Positions 63,320 through 64,000 of a DNA stretch of 64,000 nucleotides are shown piece by piece (positions within the stretch are counted from its first letter, which is position 1; the number at the start of each line of letters is the position of its first letter). Under the pieces are notes generated by a model that had not been told where the DNA came from, did no database searches, and was given only the letters and a program-made list of their open reading frames with translations. Position numbers and translations under genes: made by a program. Origin of the DNA: JANWXR01 sp964608265 (lineage in GTDB: Bacteria; Chloroflexota; Anaerolineae; Anaerolineales; UBA6663); contig CAZSNP010000009.1 of NCBI GenBank assembly GCA_964608265.1, positions 1 through 64,000 of the forward strand. The letters are read 5' to 3'.

Positions 63320-64000
63320 GAGGGTTGAGATCCTAGGCCTGGAGATTGGGCAAAGTATTCGAGCAACGCCCGATGGATAAAGATGTAACCGCCGCCGACT
63401 TTCTGCAGCAGGGTGCGGTCACAGGCTTCGTCAAGGACGGGGATGATGCGCAGCGGCAACTGCCCGTCCGTGGCCAATACCGCGCGCAGTGCGAAATGTT
63501 GAATCACGGCCAGCCCGCCGTAGCGCAGCGCACCGATCAGCCCGAAGGCCCAGCCGGAGGTGAGCGCGATCATGCCGTAATCGAATAGAGAATCGGGCTC
63601 GAGCCAGGAGGCCGGCTCGACGGCGGCAATAAAACCGACGAAAGCGAGGGTGAGGAGCACGCTGCCGATGCCGCCAAAGAGCGCGCCCGCCAGCAGCGCG
63701 TTGCGCACCGATTGGCGGATGCCCTGATTGGGCCGGACGCGCTGCGTGACCTCCCGCCCGCGCAGCCCGCCAATCAACCCGCCGATAACTGCGCCGATTC
63801 CACCCACCACCAGCACGAGCGCCACGCCGCTACTACACACCACAACCAGCGACGCCACGATCAGCATGAGCCAGACCACCTGGCTGTTCAGGCCGGGGGG
63901 CGGGGTGGTGAGGAGGGCTTGGATGTCTGGTTGCGGCAACGTGACGGCAATGATGAGTATGTCGAAGAAGAGAGTCAGCACCAATCCCAACACGGCCCCA
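63316..64000 (-). CDS. C-terminal part of NACHT-type membrane NTPase (partial)
   Basis: The frame is open to the window edge, so the N-terminus with any NTPase motifs is missing. The visible 228 residues have about four hydrophobic segments, a GLIGGLRG loop, then RYGGLAVIQHFALRAVL and KVGGGYIFIHRALLEYFA. This end pattern is the one I know from NACHT/STAND proteins of cyanobacteria and Chloroflexota, where a membrane region follows the ATPase. These proteins act as signalling or defence switches. The call rests on the C-terminal pattern only. Confidence 0.6.
   Translation of the reverse strand, partial: GAVLGLVLTLFFDILIIAVTLPQPDIQALLTTPPPGLNSQVVWLMLIVASLVVVCSSGVALVLVVGGIGAVIGGLIGGLRGREVTQRVRPNQGIRQSVRNALLAGALFGGIGSVLLTLAFVGFIAAVEPASWLEPDSLFDYGMIALTSGWAFGLIGALRYGGLAVIQHFALRAVLATDGQLPLRIIPVLDEACDRTLLQKVGGGYIFIHRALLEYFAQSPGLGSQPS

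Overview
The window is a high-GC chromosomal piece of a motile bacterium, most likely a Chloroflexota (Anaerolineae-like) draft or metagenome assembly. Pointers are the long Thr-Pro linkers with a C-terminal VYLPLI motif, the many GAF/PAS histidine kinases, the NACHT fragment at the right edge, and a 100-N gap whose two flanks are the same 55 bases (a scaffolding join). No rRNA, tRNA or CRISPR array was seen.

Layout. 1-231: a 153-bp inverted-repeat element. 232-13049, minus strand: flagellar export and motor genes in two blocks, fliR-flhB-flhA-flhF plus a small membrane protein, and flbD-motA-motB-fliL-fliM-fliN-fliO-(33-aa ORF)-fliP-fliQ-(90-aa ORF)-receiver-HD-GYP. 13196-21980, minus: a seven-gene two-component operon with four kinases, two single-receiver proteins and one OmpR/PhoB-type regulator. 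22447-28383, plus: three secreted proteins (beta-propeller, lipoprotein, M23 peptidase with LamG-like and golvesin-like parts). 28459-32702, minus: a ComQXP-like set, namely a 54-residue peptide ending near Trp, a prenyl synthase-type enzyme, and a polytopic PDZ-like histidine kinase. 32950-38444, minus: cheW, a 1237-aa kinase and small receivers, one of them truncated. 39099-45668, minus: cheA-cheC-cheD-cheY-cheB-cheR-HDOD. 45752-50283, minus: a small HTH protein, a receiver, a hybrid kinase and a Ser/Thr kinase. 50548-59510, plus: Hsp20, Lon, receiver, PHP-AlbA protein, GNAT, a glycosyltransferase broken by a stop codon, and a receiver-kinase. 59571-64000, minus: small protein, S9 peptidase, M32 carboxypeptidase and the end of a NACHT-type protein.

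The main unifying observation is regulatory. Six minus-strand operons between 232 and 45668 (fliR, flbD, the kinase operon, the comX-like operon, cheW and cheA) carry the same promoter design: three or four TTTA-like boxes repeated every 11 bp, the proximal box (consensus TTTACA) exactly 21 bp from a TAnnnT -10 element. An 11-bp direct-repeat period is what OmpR/PhoB-family regulators bind, and one such regulator is encoded inside the set at 15361-16080. Three of these promoters would start transcription within about 10 nt of the start codon.

Read together, the window looks like one regulon joining flagellar assembly, motor, chemotaxis, c-di-GMP turnover (HD-GYP, and a CheA with a MshEN-like insertion) and a ComX/ComQ/ComP-type peptide signalling module. 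Rod, hook, filament and chemoreceptor genes are not in this window.
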